DNA of 33,172 bases from Kluyvera cryocrescens NBRC 102467 (GTDB lineage: Bacteria > Pseudomonadota > Gammaproteobacteria > Enterobacterales > Enterobacteriaceae). How positions within the stretch are numbered: position 1 is the stretch's first letter; the number at the start of each line of letters is the position of its first letter. The stretch is from assembly GCF_001571285.1 (NCBI RefSeq), contig NZ_BCTM01000040.1, positions 1 through 33,172 of the forward strand, in the 5' to 3' direction. Under the pieces are notes generated by a model. That model worked only from the letters and a program-made list of their open reading frames with translations. It searched no databases and had not been told where the DNA came from. The translations under genes were made by a program, and so were the position numbers. Of the stretch, positions 19,426 through 28,889 are shown piece by piece.

Positions 19426-20217
19426 ATGCCTGTTTTCGCCCTGCTCGCGCTTGTTGCCTACTCCATCAGCCTGGCGCTGATTATTCCCGGTCTGCTGCAA
19501 AAAAACAGCGGCTGGCGGCGGATGGCGATTCTTTCTGCCACCGTTGCGCTGGTGTGCCATGCGTTTGCGCTGGAAGCGCGTATTCTGCCTGGCGGTGAGA
19601 GCGGGCAGAACCTTAGCCTGTTGAACGTCGGCTCTCTGGTCAGTCTGATGATCTGTACGGTGATGACTATCGTCGCCTCTCGCAATCGCGGCTGGCTGCT
19701 GTTGCCCATTGTTTACGCCTTTGCGCTCATCAACCTCGCGTTCGCGACCTTTATGCCCAATGAGTTTATTACGCACCTGGAAGCTACGCCGGGGATGATG
19801 GTACATATCGGGCTGTCGCTGTTTGCCTATGCAACGCTGATCATTGCCGCACTCTACGCACTACAGCTGGCATGGATCGACTATCAACTCAAAAATAAGA
19901 AGCTGGCATTCAGCCACGAAATGCCACCGCTGATGGTCATTGAGCGCAAAATGTTTCACATCACCCAGGTTGGGGTTGTGCTGCTCACCCTGACGCTGTG
20001 TACCGGCCTGTTTTACATGCATAACCTCTTTAGCATGGAAAATATCGATAAGGCCGTCCTTTCCATCATCGCCTGGTTCGTCTATATCGTGTTGTTATGG
20101 GGCCACTATCATGAAGGGTGGCGCGGACGCCGGGTTGTCTGGTTTAACGTTGCCGGCGCCGGCATCCTGACGCTTGCCTACTTCGGTAGCCGCGTCATTC
20201 AACAGTTTGTGAGCTAA
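19426..20217 (+). CDS. ypjD: Inner membrane protein YpjD (cytochrome c assembly/HemX-like family)
   Basis: The product is 263 aa with about eight hydrophobic helices, a member of the CcmC/CcsA-like 'cytochrome c assembly protein' superfamily. It matches E. coli YpjD nearly end to end. Family signatures include GSLVSLMICTVMTIVASRNRG and the tract around FYMHNLFSMENIDKAVLS, with conserved His residues that could bind haem. A biochemical role is not established. A TATACT (19383-19388) upstream is a probable -10 box. yfjD follows 16 bases later, so the two may be co-transcribed. Confidence 0.93.
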   Translation: MPVFALLALVAYSISLALIIPGLLQKNSGWRRMAILSATVALVCHAFALEARILPGGESGQNLSLLNVGSLVSLMICTVMTIVASRNRGWLLLPIVYAFALINLAFATFMPNEFITHLEATPGMMVHIGLSLFAYATLIIAALYALQLAWIDYQLKNKKLAFSHEMPPLMVIERKMFHITQVGVVLLTLTLCTGLFYMHNLFSMENIDKAVLSIIAWFVYIVLLWGHYHEGWRGRRVVWFNVAGAGILTLAYFGSRVIQQFVS

Positions 20218-20233
20218 GTACTAAGGACCTCTC

Positions 20234-21520
20234 TTGGAACATATTTCAACCACCACGCTGATCGTCACGCTGATCATCATGGTGGTCATTTCCGCCTATT
20301 TCTCCGGTTCTGAAACCGGCATGATGACGCTAAACCGCTACCGTCTGCGTCATCTGGCGAAACAGGGCGACCGCCGGGCGCGTCGCGTTGAAAAACTGCT
20401 GCAAAAACCCGACCGCTTAATCAGCCTGGTGCTGATCGGCAATAACCTGGTCAATATCCTGGCATCGGCGCTGGGCACCATCGTCGGCATGCGTTTATAC
20501 GGTGACTTGGGTGTCGCTATCGCCACCGGCGTGCTCACCTTTGTCGTCCTGGTGTTCGCCGAAGTCCTGCCAAAAACCATCGCCGCGCTTTACCCGGAAA
20601 AGGTCGCCTATCCAAGCAGCTTCCTGCTTGCGCCGCTGCAAATCCTGATGATGCCGCTGGTGTGGCTACTCAATCTCATCACCCGTCTTCTGATGCGAAT
20701 GATGGGGATCAAAACCGACATCACCATTAGCAGCGCGCTCAGCAAAGATGAACTGCGCACCATCGTCAACGAATCCCGCGCGCAAATCTCCCGCCGCAAT
20801 CAGGATATGCTGCTGTCGGTGCTGGATCTGGAAAAAATCAGCGTTGATGACATCATGGTGCCGCGCAACGAAATTGTCGGCATCAACATCAACGACGACT
20901 GGAAAGCTATCGTTCGCCAACTGACCCACTCTCCGCATGGCCGCATCGTCTTGTACCGCGACTCATTAGACGACGCCATCAGCATGCTGCGCGTGCGCGA
21001 AGCCTACCGTCTGATGACGGAGAAAAAAGAGTTCACCAAAGAGGTGATGCTACGGGCAGCCGATGAGATTTACTTTGTACCGGAAGGAACGCCGCTCAGC
21101 ACGCAGCTGGTGAAATTTCAGCGCAACAAAAAGAAAGTGGGCCTGGTCGTCGACGAATATGGCGATATTCAGGGCCTGGTGACGGTCGAGGATATTCTCG
21201 AAGAAATTGTCGGTGACTTTACCACCTCAATGTCGCCATCGCTTGCCGAAGAGGTCAATCCGCAAAACGATGGTTCGGTGATTATTGACGGCGGCGCCAA
21301 CGTGCGCGAACTGAACAAAGCCTTCAACTGGCACCTGCCGGAAGATGAAGCGCGCACCGTTAACGGTATGATTGTGGAAGCGCTGGAGGAGATCCCTGCG
21401 GTAGGTACACGCGTGCGTATCGCGCAGTACGATATCGATATTCTCGACGTGCAGGATAATGTGATTAAGCAGGTTCAGGTTAACCCGGTAAGACCGATTC
21501 GCGAGAGCGTGGCGGATTAA
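20234..21520 (+). CDS. yfjD: CNNM/CorC (HlyC) family transporter-associated protein YfjD
   Basis: The product is 428 aa: an N-terminal CNNM (DUF21) transmembrane domain (about 1-185), a pair of CBS domains (about 200-335; MVPRNEIVG, GLVVDEYGDIQGLVTVEDILEEIVG) and a C-terminal CorC_HlyC domain (about 345-425). Such proteins are linked to Mg2+/Co2+ efflux. The start codon is TTG (20234) with AAGGA about seven bases upstream. This start gives MEHISTTTL as in E. coli, so the rare start appears conserved and may limit translation. Confidence 0.93.
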   Translation: MEHISTTTLIVTLIIMVVISAYFSGSETGMMTLNRYRLRHLAKQGDRRARRVEKLLQKPDRLISLVLIGNNLVNILASALGTIVGMRLYGDLGVAIATGVLTFVVLVFAEVLPKTIAALYPEKVAYPSSFLLAPLQILMMPLVWLLNLITRLLMRMMGIKTDITISSALSKDELRTIVNESRAQISRRNQDMLLSVLDLEKISVDDIMVPRNEIVGININDDWKAIVRQLTHSPHGRIVLYRDSLDDAISMLRVREAYRLMTEKKEFTKEVMLRAADEIYFVPEGTPLSTQLVKFQRNKKKVGLVVDEYGDIQGLVTVEDILEEIVGDFTTSMSPSLAEEVNPQNDGSVIIDGGANVRELNKAFNWHLPEDEARTVNGMIVEALEEIPAVGTRVRIAQYDIDILDVQDNVIKQVQVNPVRPIRESVAD

Positions 21521-21525
21521 TCAAT

Positions 21526-21551
21526 ACCCTCTCCCCATTCGGGGAGAGGGT
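21526..21551. terminator. Convergent hairpin between yfjD and grpE
   Basis: ACCCTCTCCCC (21526-21536) pairs with GGGGAGAGGGT (21541-21551) around ATTC, an 11-bp perfect stem between two convergent genes. There is no long T-run on either strand. This stem type recurs between genes in Enterobacteriaceae, so it may be a dispersed repeat used as a bidirectional terminator or mRNA 3'-end protector. Confidence 0.65.
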
Positions 21552-21561
21552 TAAACGAAGG

Positions 21562-22155
21562 TTAGCCCTTCGCCTTGGCAACGGAGACCATCGCTGCGCG
21601 AATGGTACGGCCGTTCAGGGTATAACCCTTTTGCATCACCATCAGCACGTTGCCAGCAGCAATTTCGTCGGACTCAACCATCGCAATCGCCTGATGAACG
21701 TTCGGGTCCATCGGGACGTTAATGTCCGCAACAACCTGCACACCAAATTTAGCCACCACGTCCAGCATCGATTTACGGGTCAGTTCGATACCTTCAATCA
21801 TACCCGCCATGGATTCGCTGTCTTTGTTGGCCACTTCCAGCGCGCGATCCAGGCTATCCAGCACCGGCAGCAGTTCGTTGACGAATTTTTCCAGCGCGAA
21901 TTTGTGGGCCTTCTCGACGTCGATCTCAGTACGACGACGCAGGTTTTCCATTTCTGCCTTCACGCGCAGGACGCTTTCGCGCTCGCGTGTTTCGGCTTCC
22001 GCTAACTGCGACTCAAGGTTCGCAATTTTTTCATCGCGCGGATCCACCTGCTCAGCAGAAGCGTCTGATTCAACCGCCTCAACTTCTTCGTGCTGTTCCA
22101 TGATAATTTCTTCCGGGGATTGCCCCTCAGGCGTTTTCTGTTCTTTACTACTCAT
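21562..22155 (-). CDS. grpE: Nucleotide exchange factor GrpE
   Basis: GrpE releases ADP from DnaK and acts as a thermosensor. The product is 197 aa, as in E. coli. It has an acidic flexible N-terminus (1-39), a long coiled coil (about 40-110; [20 protein letters not shown]) and a C-terminal beta domain ending in the family signature [15 protein letters not shown]. It is monocistronic and divergent from nadK, under a sigma-32 promoter. It works with ClpB, also coded in this window, through DnaK. Confidence 0.97.
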   Translation of the reverse strand: MSSKEQKTPEGQSPEEIIMEQHEEVEAVESDASAEQVDPRDEKIANLESQLAEAETRERESVLRVKAEMENLRRRTEIDVEKAHKFALEKFVNELLPVLDSLDRALEVANKDSESMAGMIEGIELTRKSMLDVVAKFGVQVVADINVPMDPNVHQAIAMVESDEIAAGNVLMVMQKGYTLNGRTIRAAMVSVAKAKG

Positions 22156-22200
22156 GAATTTCTCCGCGTTTTTTCACAATCATCTCGCTAACCTGGATTA

Positions 22201-22230
22201 TTATGGGGATCAGATTCCGGGTTTCAAGGG
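22201..22230 (-). promoter_or_regulatory. Sigma-32 heat-shock promoter of grpE
   Basis: On the minus strand CTTGAAA (22222-22228) is separated by 13 bases from CCCCAT (22203-22208). This is a near-perfect sigma-32 promoter about 50 bases upstream of grpE, inside the grpE-nadK divergent region. Confidence 0.9.
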
Positions 22231-22276
22231 AAGCTCTCACATTGTCATCAATCTTTGGCACAAGGACATTCAGAAA

Positions 22277-23155
22277 ATGAACAATCATTTCAAGTGTATC
22301 GGTATTGTAGGACACCCCCGTCACCCGACTGCCCTGACAACACATGAAATGCTCTATCGCTGGCTTTGTACCAAGGGTTACGATGTTATTGTTGAACGCC
22401 AGATAGCCCATGAGCTCAAGCTCGATAATGTAAAAACCGGGACGCTGGCCGAAATTGGCGTCAAAGCGGACTTAGCCGTCGTGGTCGGCGGCGACGGCAA
22501 CATGCTCGGTGCCGCCCGCACGCTGGCGCGCTATGACATTAGCGTCATTGGGATTAACCGCGGCAACCTCGGTTTTCTCACCGACCTCGATCCGGATAAC
22601 GCTCACCAACAGCTTGCCGACGTGCTGGACGGTAACTACATTGCCGAAAAACGATTTCTGCTGGAAGCACAGGTCTGCCAGCAAAATTGCCAGAAACGTA
22701 TCAGTACCGCCATTAATGAAGTGGTGCTGCATCCTGGTAAAGTCGCGCACATGATTGAATTTGAAGTCTATATTGATGAGACTTTCGCCTTCTCCCAGCG
22801 TTCCGATGGGCTGATCATCTCGACGCCAACCGGCTCAACGGCCTACTCGCTGTCTGCCGGCGGCCCCATCCTCACCCCGTCGCTGGATGCGATTACCCTG
22901 GTGCCGATGTTCCCGCACACCCTGTCGGCGCGGCCGCTGGTGATTAACAGCAACAGCACCATCCGTCTGCGTTTCTCACACCGGCGCAACGATCTGGAGA
23001 TCAGCTGCGACAGTCAGATAGCTCTACCGATTCAGGAAGGAGAAGACGTACTCATTCGCCGGAGCGACTACCACCTTAATTTGATTCATCCCAAAGACTA
23101 CAGCTATTTCAATACATTAAGCACGAAGCTTGGATGGTCAAAAAAATTATTCTAA
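22277..23155 (+). CDS. nadK: NAD kinase
   Basis: NadK phosphorylates NAD+ to NADP+ with ATP and is the only route to NADP. The product is 292 aa, as in E. coli. The catalytic GGDGN motif is at 71-75 (D73), with NE near 147 (INEVVLHPG) and [15 protein letters not shown] for nucleotide binding. The start at 22277 (MNNHFKCIG) has AAGGA upstream. The open frame continues 185 codons further upstream, antisense to grpE, but that part is not coding. Confidence 0.97.
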   Translation: MNNHFKCIGIVGHPRHPTALTTHEMLYRWLCTKGYDVIVERQIAHELKLDNVKTGTLAEIGVKADLAVVVGGDGNMLGAARTLARYDISVIGINRGNLGFLTDLDPDNAHQQLADVLDGNYIAEKRFLLEAQVCQQNCQKRISTAINEVVLHPGKVAHMIEFEVYIDETFAFSQRSDGLIISTPTGSTAYSLSAGGPILTPSLDAITLVPMFPHTLSARPLVINSNSTIRLRFSHRRNDLEISCDSQIALPIQEGEDVLIRRSDYHLNLIHPKDYSYFNTLSTKLGWSKKLF

Positions 23156-23172
23156 ATTAACGCCGGCCTCTT

Positions 23173-23232
23173 TACTGTATAAAAAACCAGTCTATACTGT
23201 ATGAAATTACAGTTATGGTTTTTCATACAGGA
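23173..23232 (+). promoter_or_regulatory. Three LexA (SOS) boxes upstream of recN
   Basis: Box 1 is CTGT-N8-CCAG (23175-23190). Box 2 is the full CTGT-N8-ACAG (23197-23212). Box 3 is TTATGGTTTTTCATACAGGA (23213-23232), a half-conserved site. K-12 recN has the same three-site arrangement. The sites cover the promoter, so recN should be tightly repressed until DNA damage. Confidence 0.9.
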
Positions 23233-23240
23233 AAGCGGCT

Positions 23241-24902
23241 ATGTTGGCACAACTGACCATTAGCAATTTTGCAATCGTTCGTGAGCTTGAGATCGACTTC
23301 AACAGTGGCATGACGGCTATTACCGGGGAAACCGGTGCAGGCAAATCCATTGCAATTGATGCCCTTGGCCTGTGCCTGGGTGGCCGCGCTGAAGCCGATA
23401 TGGTTCGCGCCGGAGCCAGCCGTGCCGACCTCTGCGCTCGCTTTGCGTTAAAAGACACCCCAGCAGCGCTGCGCTGGCTGGAAGAAAATCAGTTAGAAGA
23501 CGGTCGTGAGTGCCTGCTGCGCCGCGTTATCAGCAGCGATGGCCGCTCTCGCGGCTTTATTAACGGCACCGCCGTACCGCTCTCTCAGCTACGTGAACTC
23601 GGCCAACTGCTCATCCAGATCCACGGCCAGCATGCGCATCAGCAGCTGGTTAAACCGGAACATCAAAAAAGCCTGCTTGATGCCTACGCCGGTGAGTCCG
23701 ACCTCGCTCGCCAAATGGCAGAGCACTATCGCCTGTGGAATCAAAGCTGCCGGGATCTCGCAACTCACCAGCAGCAGAGCCAGGAGCGGCTTGCCCGCGC
23801 AGAGCTGCTGAAATACCAGCTAAAAGAGCTGATTGAATTCAATCCGCAACCGGGCGAATACGAGCTTATTGATGAAGAATACAAACGTCTCGCCAACAGC
23901 GGGCAGCTCATCGCCACCAGTCAGCATGCATTAACCATACTGGCTGACGGCGAAGACGTTAATCTGCAGAGCCAGCTTTATACCGCGCGCCAGCTAGCTG
24001 GCGAACTTGCCAGCATGGACGGTAAGCTCTCTGGCGTTCTTGAGATGCTGGAAGAAGCAGCCATTCAACTGAGCGAAGCCAGCGACGAGCTGCGCCACTA
24101 CTGCGACCGTCTTGACCTTGACCCGAACCGTCTGTTCGAACTGGAACAACGCTTGTCGAAACAGATCTCATTGGCGCGTAAACACCAAATTTCGCCGGAA
24201 GAGCTGCCGGCATTTTACCAGTCTCTGCTCGACGAGCAGCAGCTGCTTGACGATCAAAGTGACTCCCTGGAGACCCTAAAGCTTTCGGTGACTCGACACC
24301 ATCAGCTTGCGCTGGAAACAGCCCACCAGCTGCATGCACTTCGTCAGGCGAGCGCTACAGAGCTGGCGCAGCTGATCACCGACAGCATGCACATGCTCTC
24401 TATGCCACACGGTGAATTTGCTATCGACGTTCGCTTCGAAGAACAGCATCTGACGGCTGAAGGTGCCGATCGCATTGAATTCCGCGTTACCACCAACCCG
24501 GGGCAGCCGCTGCAGGCAATCGCCAAAGTGGCTTCCGGCGGTGAACTGTCGCGTATCGCGCTGGCTATTCAGGTCATTACCGCGCGTAAAATGGAAACTC
24601 CGGCGCTGATCTTTGATGAAGTCGACGTTGGGATCAGCGGCCCAACGGCCGCTGTCGTCGGCAAACTGCTGCGCCAGCTTGGCGAATCCACCCAAGTCAT
24701 GTGCGTGACTCACTTACCGCAGGTCGCTGGCTGTGGCCACCATCACTTCTATGTCAGTAAAGAAACCGATGGCGCGATGACCGAAACACACATGCAGCCA
24801 CTGGATAAACGCGCCCGTTTGCAAGAGCTGGCACGCCTTCTTGGTGGGAGCGAGGTCACCCGAAACACTCTCGCAAATGCGAAAGAGTTGCTGGCTGCAT
24901 AA
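23241..24902 (+). CDS. recN: DNA repair protein RecN (SMC-like ATPase)
   Basis: RecN is an SOS-induced SMC-like protein that helps repair double-strand breaks through RecA. The product is 553 aa, as in E. coli. It has an N-terminal Walker A GETGAGKS (29-36), a coiled-coil arm region (about 150-370), the ABC signature [15 protein letters not shown], and Walker B in [17 protein letters not shown] precedes the ATG. The LexA boxes directly upstream support SOS control. The C-terminus ends KELLAA, resembling the degradation-prone C-terminus of E. coli RecN. Confidence 0.97.
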   Translation: MLAQLTISNFAIVRELEIDFNSGMTAITGETGAGKSIAIDALGLCLGGRAEADMVRAGASRADLCARFALKDTPAALRWLEENQLEDGRECLLRRVISSDGRSRGFINGTAVPLSQLRELGQLLIQIHGQHAHQQLVKPEHQKSLLDAYAGESDLARQMAEHYRLWNQSCRDLATHQQQSQERLARAELLKYQLKELIEFNPQPGEYELIDEEYKRLANSGQLIATSQHALTILADGEDVNLQSQLYTARQLAGELASMDGKLSGVLEMLEEAAIQLSEASDELRHYCDRLDLDPNRLFELEQRLSKQISLARKHQISPEELPAFYQSLLDEQQLLDDQSDSLETLKLSVTRHHQLALETAHQLHALRQASATELAQLITDSMHMLSMPHGEFAIDVRFEEQHLTAEGADRIEFRVTTNPGQPLQAIAKVASGGELSRIALAIQVITARKMETPALIFDEVDVGISGPTAAVVGKLLRQLGESTQVMCVTHLPQVAGCGHHHFYVSKETDGAMTETHMQPLDKRARLQELARLLGGSEVTRNTLANAKELLAA

Positions 24903-25050
24903 ACTTTTTTGATTTCCGGGAGTCAGAGTTCACAATAAAAACGCCGTAAGACCCGATCGCAAAGGTTCCCAACGCACCTCAGGTCTATTATCATCGGCAT
25001 ATTAAATATGAGCCGCGTACTGCTCGGGCCCGAAAAGGAATCAAATCACT

Positions 25051-25389
25051 ATGCGCTGTAAAACGCTGACTGCTGCCGCAGCGGTTCTTCTGATGATGAC
25101 TGCAGGCTGTTCCACTCTGGAGCGAGTGGTTTACCGTCCTGATATTAGTCAGGGGAACTATCTGGTACCTAACGACATTGCCAAAATCCGTACTGGCATG
25201 ACGCAACAACAGGTTGCCTACACCTTGGGTACACCGATGATGACCGACCCATTCGGTACCAATACCTGGTTCTACGTGTTCCGCCAGCAGCCTGGGCATG
25301 AAAAAGTCACTCAGCAAACGCTGACGCTGACCTTCAACAGCAGCGGCGTGTTGACCAACATCGACAACAAACCCGCCCTGACGAAGTAA
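25051..25389 (+). CDS. bamE: Outer membrane protein assembly lipoprotein BamE (SmpA)
   Basis: BamE is the small lipoprotein of the BAM complex that stabilises BamD-BamA and binds phosphatidylglycerol. The product is 112 aa. The signal peptide ends MTAGC with C20 lipidated. The SmpA_OmlA fold shows [17 protein letters not shown] and [15 protein letters not shown]. It is followed by a strong terminator and converges with rnfH. Confidence 0.97.
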   Translation: MRCKTLTAAAAVLLMMTAGCSTLERVVYRPDISQGNYLVPNDIAKIRTGMTQQQVAYTLGTPMMTDPFGTNTWFYVFRQQPGHEKVTQQTLTLTFNSSGVLTNIDNKPALTK

Positions 25390-25401
25390 ATCTACGGCTA
25401 C

Positions 25402-25429
25402 AAAAAAAGCGCTCAATGAGCGCTTTTTT
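25402..25429. terminator. Bidirectional terminator between bamE and rnfH
   Basis: AGCGCTC pairs with GAGCGCT around AAT (25408-25423), with an A-run before and a T-run after. It can therefore terminate bamE rightward and ratA-rnfH leftward. Confidence 0.92.
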
Positions 25430-25456
25430 ATTGGTTAGCAGCAAAACAAAAAGGCG

Positions 25457-25753
25457 TTATCCCTTATTCTGCCCCGATTTCTCCGCGCGCTGACGGCGCA
25501 ACTCTTTCGGATCGGCAATCAGTGGACGGTAGATCTCAACACGGTCTCCGTCATTGACCACGTCATGGAGCTTTGCCGGACGGCTATAGATCCCCACTTT
25601 ATTCTTACTGAGATCAATGTCATCACGCAGCGTCAACAGCCCGCTTGCCTGAATAGCCTGTTCCACCGTTGCTCCTGCGTCGAGCGTGACCCGTTGCAAA
25701 TACTGTTTTTGCGGCAGCGCGTACGCGACCTCAACGGCAATTTTACCCGGCAC
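25457..25753 (-). CDS. rnfH: RnfH family ubiquitin-like protein
   Basis: The product is a 98-aa beta-grasp protein (UPF0125/RnfH), matching E. coli Yfj[26 protein letters not shown] and [24 protein letters not shown]. The name comes from its location near rnf genes in other bacteria; its role is not settled. It is coupled to ratA by an 11-base overlap and has been discussed as a toxin-antitoxin-like partner. It ends before the bidirectional terminator. Confidence 0.93.
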   Translation of the reverse strand: MPGKIAVEVAYALPQKQYLQRVTLDAGATVEQAIQASGLLTLRDDIDLSKNKVGIYSRPAKLHDVVNDGDRVEIYRPLIADPKELRRQRAEKSGQNKG

Positions 25754-26180
25754 TGTAAACCTCTCTGGCCCGCATCGTGAACGCCTGCACCATATTCAGC
25801 GCCAGCTCTTTAAAGATGCGACCAAACGCCAGCTCGATGAGCTTATTGGTAAACTCAAAGTCGAGCTGAAACTCAATTTTGCAGGCATCCGGGCTCAGCG
25901 GCGTAAATTTCCAGCCGCCGATCAGCTTTTTGAACGGCCCGTCGACCAGATGCATCAAAATACTCTGGTTACTGGTTAACGTATTACGCGTAGTAAAGGT
26001 CTTACTGATGCCAGCCTTAGAGACGTCCACCGCCGCCGTCATTTGCGTCGGCCCCGACTCCAGAACGCGGCTGCCTGTACAACCGGGGATAAAATCCGGG
26101 TAGGCATCGACATCATTCACCAGTTGATACATTTGCTCTGCGCTGTAGGGAACCAGTGCAGTACGGCTAATCTGAGGCAT
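25743..26180 (-). CDS. ratA: RatA, START/Coq10-family protein (ribosome association toxin)
   Basis: The product is a 145-aa polyketide_cyc2/START fold protein. E. coli RatA was reported to bind 50S subunits and block 70S assembly; the fold also relates to Coq10 ubiquinone-binding proteins. Recognisable segments are [41 protein letters not shown] and [17 protein letters not shown]. The start at 26180 (MPQISRT) is chosen because GGAAA lies upstream; in-frame ATGs at 26192 and 26219 are less likely. It is divergent from smpB and precedes rnfH in one operon. Confidence 0.92.
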   Translation of the reverse strand: MPQISRTALVPYSAEQMYQLVNDVDAYPDFIPGCTGSRVLESGPTQMTAAVDVSKAGISKTFTTRNTLTSNQSILMHLVDGPFKKLIGGWKFTPLSPDACKIEFQLDFEFTNKLIELAFGRIFKELALNMVQAFTMRAREVYSAG

Positions 26181-26331
26181 AGCAATTTCCATGATCGAAC
26201 ACGACGCAAATAGTATCATTTATCTACTGTTAAAAAAAACGGACACTGTCTATATCGTGCTAAGATAAGCCATTACGCCTCGCGGGAGCTTGAGGCTATG
26301 TTTATCAGATTAGCGATAACTTCAGGATATT

Positions 26332-26814
26332 ATGACAAAGAAAAAAGCACACAAACCTGGATCGGCCACCATTGCGCTGAATAAACGCGCCCGCCACGAA
26401 TACTTTATCGAAGAAGAGTTTGAAGCGGGTCTCGCACTCCAGGGCTGGGAAGTAAAATCTCTGCGAGCAGGCAAAGCCAACATCGGTGACAGCTACGTTA
26501 TCTTAAAAGATGGCGAAGCCTTCCTGTTTGGTGCCAACTTCACACCAATGGCCGTCGCCTCAACCCACTACGTATGCGATCCAACGCGCACGCGTAAACT
26601 GCTATTGAATCAGCGCGAGCTGGACAATCTGTACGGCCGCATCAACCGTGAAGGTTACACCGTCGTCGCCCTCTCCCTCTATTGGAAGAACGCCTGGTGC
26701 AAGGTCAAAATCGGCGTGGCGAAAGGTAAGAAACAGCACGACAAACGTACCGACGTCAAAGACCGTGAATGGCAGGTTGATAAAGCCCGTATCATGAAAC
26801 ATGCGGGACGCTAA
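26332..26814 (+). CDS. smpB: tmRNA-binding protein SmpB
   Basis: SmpB binds the tRNA-like end of tmRNA and brings it to stalled ribosomes for trans-translation. The product is 160 aa, as in E. coli, with an OB-fold core ([26 protein letters not shown]-type segment, GDSYV) and a basic C-terminal tail that reads the empty mRNA channel ([18 protein letters not shown]). Its partner ssrA starts about 250 bases downstream. Confidence 0.97.
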   Translation: MTKKKAHKPGSATIALNKRARHEYFIEEEFEAGLALQGWEVKSLRAGKANIGDSYVILKDGEAFLFGANFTPMAVASTHYVCDPTRTRKLLLNQRELDNLYGRINREGYTVVALSLYWKNAWCKVKIGVAKGKKQHDKRTDVKDREWQVDKARIMKHAGR

Positions 26815-26823
26815 CCCTTTCCG

Positions 26824-26849
26824 CGCTTGCCTGTCTCCGCAGGCAAGCG
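26824..26849 (+). terminator. Hairpin downstream of smpB
   Basis: CGCTTGCCTG (26824-26833) pairs with CAGGCAAGCG (26840-26849) around a six-base loop, a 10-bp perfect stem nine bases after the smpB stop. The sequence after it is T/C-rich but has no clean T-run. Confidence 0.65.
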
Positions 26850-27046
26850 ACTCTTCTCCTACCACTCTTTGCTCCTGAATTAACACACGGCATAACGACC
26901 TTAGTTAAAGCAACGGCGATTTCATCACCGAGTTGCCCCCCTGCGTACTTAGCTTTCTATATTTCGTTTATTTATTAGACGTTTCCAGTTTCCAGGCCAT
27001 ATCATTTCTATTCGAGCAGGGCTGGCGCCGCCGGGTGCAAAGGTGT

Positions 27047-27052
27047 TATACT
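27047..27052 (+). promoter_or_regulatory. -10 box of the ssrA promoter
   Basis: TATACT lies 15 bases before the mature 5' end of tmRNA. That distance allows for a short 5' leader removed by RNase P. No strong -35 box was recognised. Confidence 0.6.
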
Positions 27053-27067
27053 TGCTGCAACACTATT

Positions 27068-27431
27068 GGGGCTGATTCTGGATTCGACGGGATTCGCGAA
27101 ACCCAAGGTGCATGCCGAGGGGCGGTTGGCCTCGTAAAAAGCCGCAAAAAAATAGTCGCAAACGACGAAAACTACGCTTTAGCAGCTTAATAACCTGCTA
27201 AGAGCCCTCTCTCCCTAGCTTCCGCTCTTAAGACGGGGATCAAAGAGAGGTCAAACCCAAAAGAGATCGCGTGGAAACCTTGCCTGGGGTTGAAGCGTTA
27301 AAACTAATCAGGCTAGTTTGGTAGTGGCGTGTCTGTCCGCAGGTGCCAGGCGAATGTAAAGACTGACTAAGCATGTAGTGCCAAGGATGTAGGAATTTCG
27401 GACGCGGGTTCAACTCCCGCCAGCTCCACCA
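27068..27431 (+). ncRNA. ssrA: tmRNA (10Sa RNA)
   Basis: tmRNA rescues stalled ribosomes with SmpB by acting as both tRNA-Ala and mRNA. The 364-base gene starts GGGGCTGATTCTGGATTCGA and ends with the T-arm and acceptor, including an encoded CCA. The tag frame (27158-27190) codes ANDENYALAA and stops with TAA, the enterobacterial degradation tag. Small differences from K-12 lie in the pseudoknots and the 3' part. The last 25 or so bases are also the attachment site of the island that follows, so the 3' end was probably supplied by the integrated element and restores a functional gene. Confidence 0.97.
27407..27431 (+). mobile_element. Left attachment site of the island in the 3' end of ssrA
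   Basis: The T-loop and acceptor end of tmRNA is a known target of P4/CP4-57-type integrases. An integrase in the same orientation begins 166 bases beyond. A second copy of this sequence (attR) was looked for and not seen downstream, so the island extends past the right edge. The exact core length cannot be set without attR. Confidence 0.75.
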
Positions 27432-27441
27432 AATATTGATG

Positions 27442-27456
27442 TACTGAAGTTCAGTA
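27442..27456. repeat. 15-base palindrome just inside the island
   Basis: TACTGAA-G-TTCAGTA is a perfect dyad 10 bases after ssrA. Its closeness to the attachment site suggests a binding site for the integrase or an excision factor. Confidence 0.45.
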
Positions 27457-27466
27457 AAGTCTACTA

Positions 27467-27499
27467 AGCCCGCACAGCACAAGCTCTGCGGGCTTTTTT
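27467..27499 (+). terminator. Terminator after ssrA
   Basis: AGCCCGCA (27467-27474) pairs with TGCGGGCT (27487-27494) around a 12-base loop, followed by T to 27499. It lies inside the island and ends ssrA transcription before the integrase gene. A terminator supplied by the element would preserve tmRNA 3'-end formation. Confidence 0.88.
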
Positions 27500-27557
27500 A
27501 CGTCTATTGTAGTCTAGTGAGAATTGCTGAGAACTACGAGTTATGGCACCCTGAATG

Positions 27558-27593
27558 GGACCCACGAAGATGGGTCCTAAAATCGAGGGTCCC
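27558..27593. promoter_or_regulatory. Dyad and repeat in the integrase leader (possible operator)
   Basis: GGACCCA (27558-27564) and TGGGTCC (27571-27577) form an inverted repeat with a six-base gap. A further palindrome-like GGGTCCC (27587-27593) follows just before the integrase start. The location over the start region suggests autoregulation, as known for P4-type integrases, or an mRNA hairpin covering the ribosome site. Confidence 0.4.
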
Positions 27594-27597
27594 AAAC

Positions 27598-28827
27598 ATG
27601 GCCAAAATCGCTAAGAAGCTCACTGACACTGAAATCAAAAGCACCAAACCTGCCGAAAAAGAAGTTAACCTTTTTGACGGCGATGGTTTGCTGTTGCGAA
27701 TCGCTCCCCTGGTGAAGGGAGGGAAGAAAAATTGGTATTTCAGATATGCAGTGCCTGTGACCAAAAAGCGAACTAAGGTGAGCTTAGGAACCTATCCTCA
27801 CCTTACACTTGCGAAGGCACGAGCTTTACGTGATGAATACTTGTCGTTGCTTACAAATGGTATAGACCCCCAAGTTCATAACAACCAAAAAGCCAATGCA
27901 CTGAAAGATGCCACGGAACATACATTTCAAGCAGTAGCCAAGAAGTGGCTTGATGAGAAAGTCAAAACGTCAGGCATCTCCCAAGATCATGCTAACGACA
28001 TCTGGCGAAGCCTAGAGAGAAATATCTTTTCCACATTGGGTGATACCCCAATTAAGGAGATTCGCCCTAAAATGCTTAAACAGCATTTAGAACCCATAGA
28101 AAAACGAGGTGTCCTTGAAACACTTCGCCGCATCATATCCCGCCTGAATGAAATTTTCCGCTATGCAGCAACAGAAGAACTCATAGAATTCAACCCGGCA
28201 GACAACCTGGGGCAACGGTTCAGCAAGCCAAAAAAACAGAATATGCCAGCATTACCCCCTTCCGAACTCCCTCGCTTCTTGGTTGCTCTAAACAATGCTT
28301 CTATCCGTTTGGAAACAAGGCTACTGATTGAGTGGCAACTTCTCACATGGGTTCGCCCAGGTGAAGCTGTTCGCACAAGATGGTCAGATATTGATATTGA
28401 AACTGGCATGTGGAACATCCCGGCGGAGTTTATGAAAATGAAGAAGCCTCACAAAGTTCCACTGAGCAAAGAAGCTTTGCGAGTTTTGGATTTAATGAAA
28501 GTCATCAGCGGGCATAGAGAGTGGGTGTTCCCCAGTATCAAAGCTCCACTCAATCACATGCATGAACAAACAGCTAATGCGGCCATAATCCGTATGGGTT
28601 TCGGAGGTGAGCTTGTAGCTCACGGTATGCGATCCATTGCTAGAACGGCTGCTGAGGAGTCTGGCAAGTTTAGGACTGATGTCTTAGAAGCCGCCCTTGC
28701 CCACTCGAAGAAAGATGAAATAATTGCAGCCTACAATCGTGCAGAGTATCTCACTGAACGGGTGGTTCTCATGCAATGGTGGAGTGACTATGTTTCGTCT
28801 CAAAAATGCAAAGTTATTGCCGCATAA
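27598..28827 (+). CDS. Tyrosine integrase of the P4/CP4-57 family
   Basis: The product is a 409-aa site-specific recombinase that would insert and excise the island at ssrA. It has an N-terminal arm-binding domain (DUF4102; LTDTEIKSTKPAEKE, DGDGLLLRI), a SAM-like core-binding domain (about 105-205) and a catalytic domain. The tetrad and helpers are present: R253 (RPGEAVR), H342 and R345 (HGMRS), H369 (LAHSKK) and Y379 (AAYNRAEY). The enzyme looks intact. The start at 27598 (MAKIAKKL) has GAGGG upstream; a GTG 27 codons earlier would run through the leader dyads and is unlikely. Codon use is intermediate between the host backbone and the AT-rich genes further right. Confidence 0.93.
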   Translation: MAKIAKKLTDTEIKSTKPAEKEVNLFDGDGLLLRIAPLVKGGKKNWYFRYAVPVTKKRTKVSLGTYPHLTLAKARALRDEYLSLLTNGIDPQVHNNQKANALKDATEHTFQAVAKKWLDEKVKTSGISQDHANDIWRSLERNIFSTLGDTPIKEIRPKMLKQHLEPIEKRGVLETLRRIISRLNEIFRYAATEELIEFNPADNLGQRFSKPKKQNMPALPPSELPRFLVALNNASIRLETRLLIEWQLLTWVRPGEAVRTRWSDIDIETGMWNIPAEFMKMKKPHKVPLSKEALRVLDLMKVISGHREWVFPSIKAPLNHMHEQTANAAIIRMGFGGELVAHGMRSIARTAAEESGKFRTDVLEAALAHSKKDEIIAAYNRAEYLTERVVLMQWWSDYVSSQKCKVIAA

Positions 28828-28889
28828 CTCTCCCATGATGGATTAACTATCTTGATTTAGTTAAAGAATTAATAATCACACCATTAACC

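Noticed and set aside
21722-22276. N-terminal extension of the nadK reading frame by 185 codons
   Set aside because: It is antisense to grpE and crosses the grpE heat-shock promoter; the family start MNNHFKCIG with a ribosome site is at 22277.
26933-27190. 85-codon ORF ending in ANDENYALAA
   Set aside because: Only the last ten codons are real, as the tmRNA tag frame; the rest runs through the ssrA promoter and the tRNA-like 5' part.
27517-27597. GTG start of the integrase 27 codons upstream
   Set aside because: No ribosome site is visible, it crosses the leader dyads, and the family N-terminus fits the ATG at 27598.
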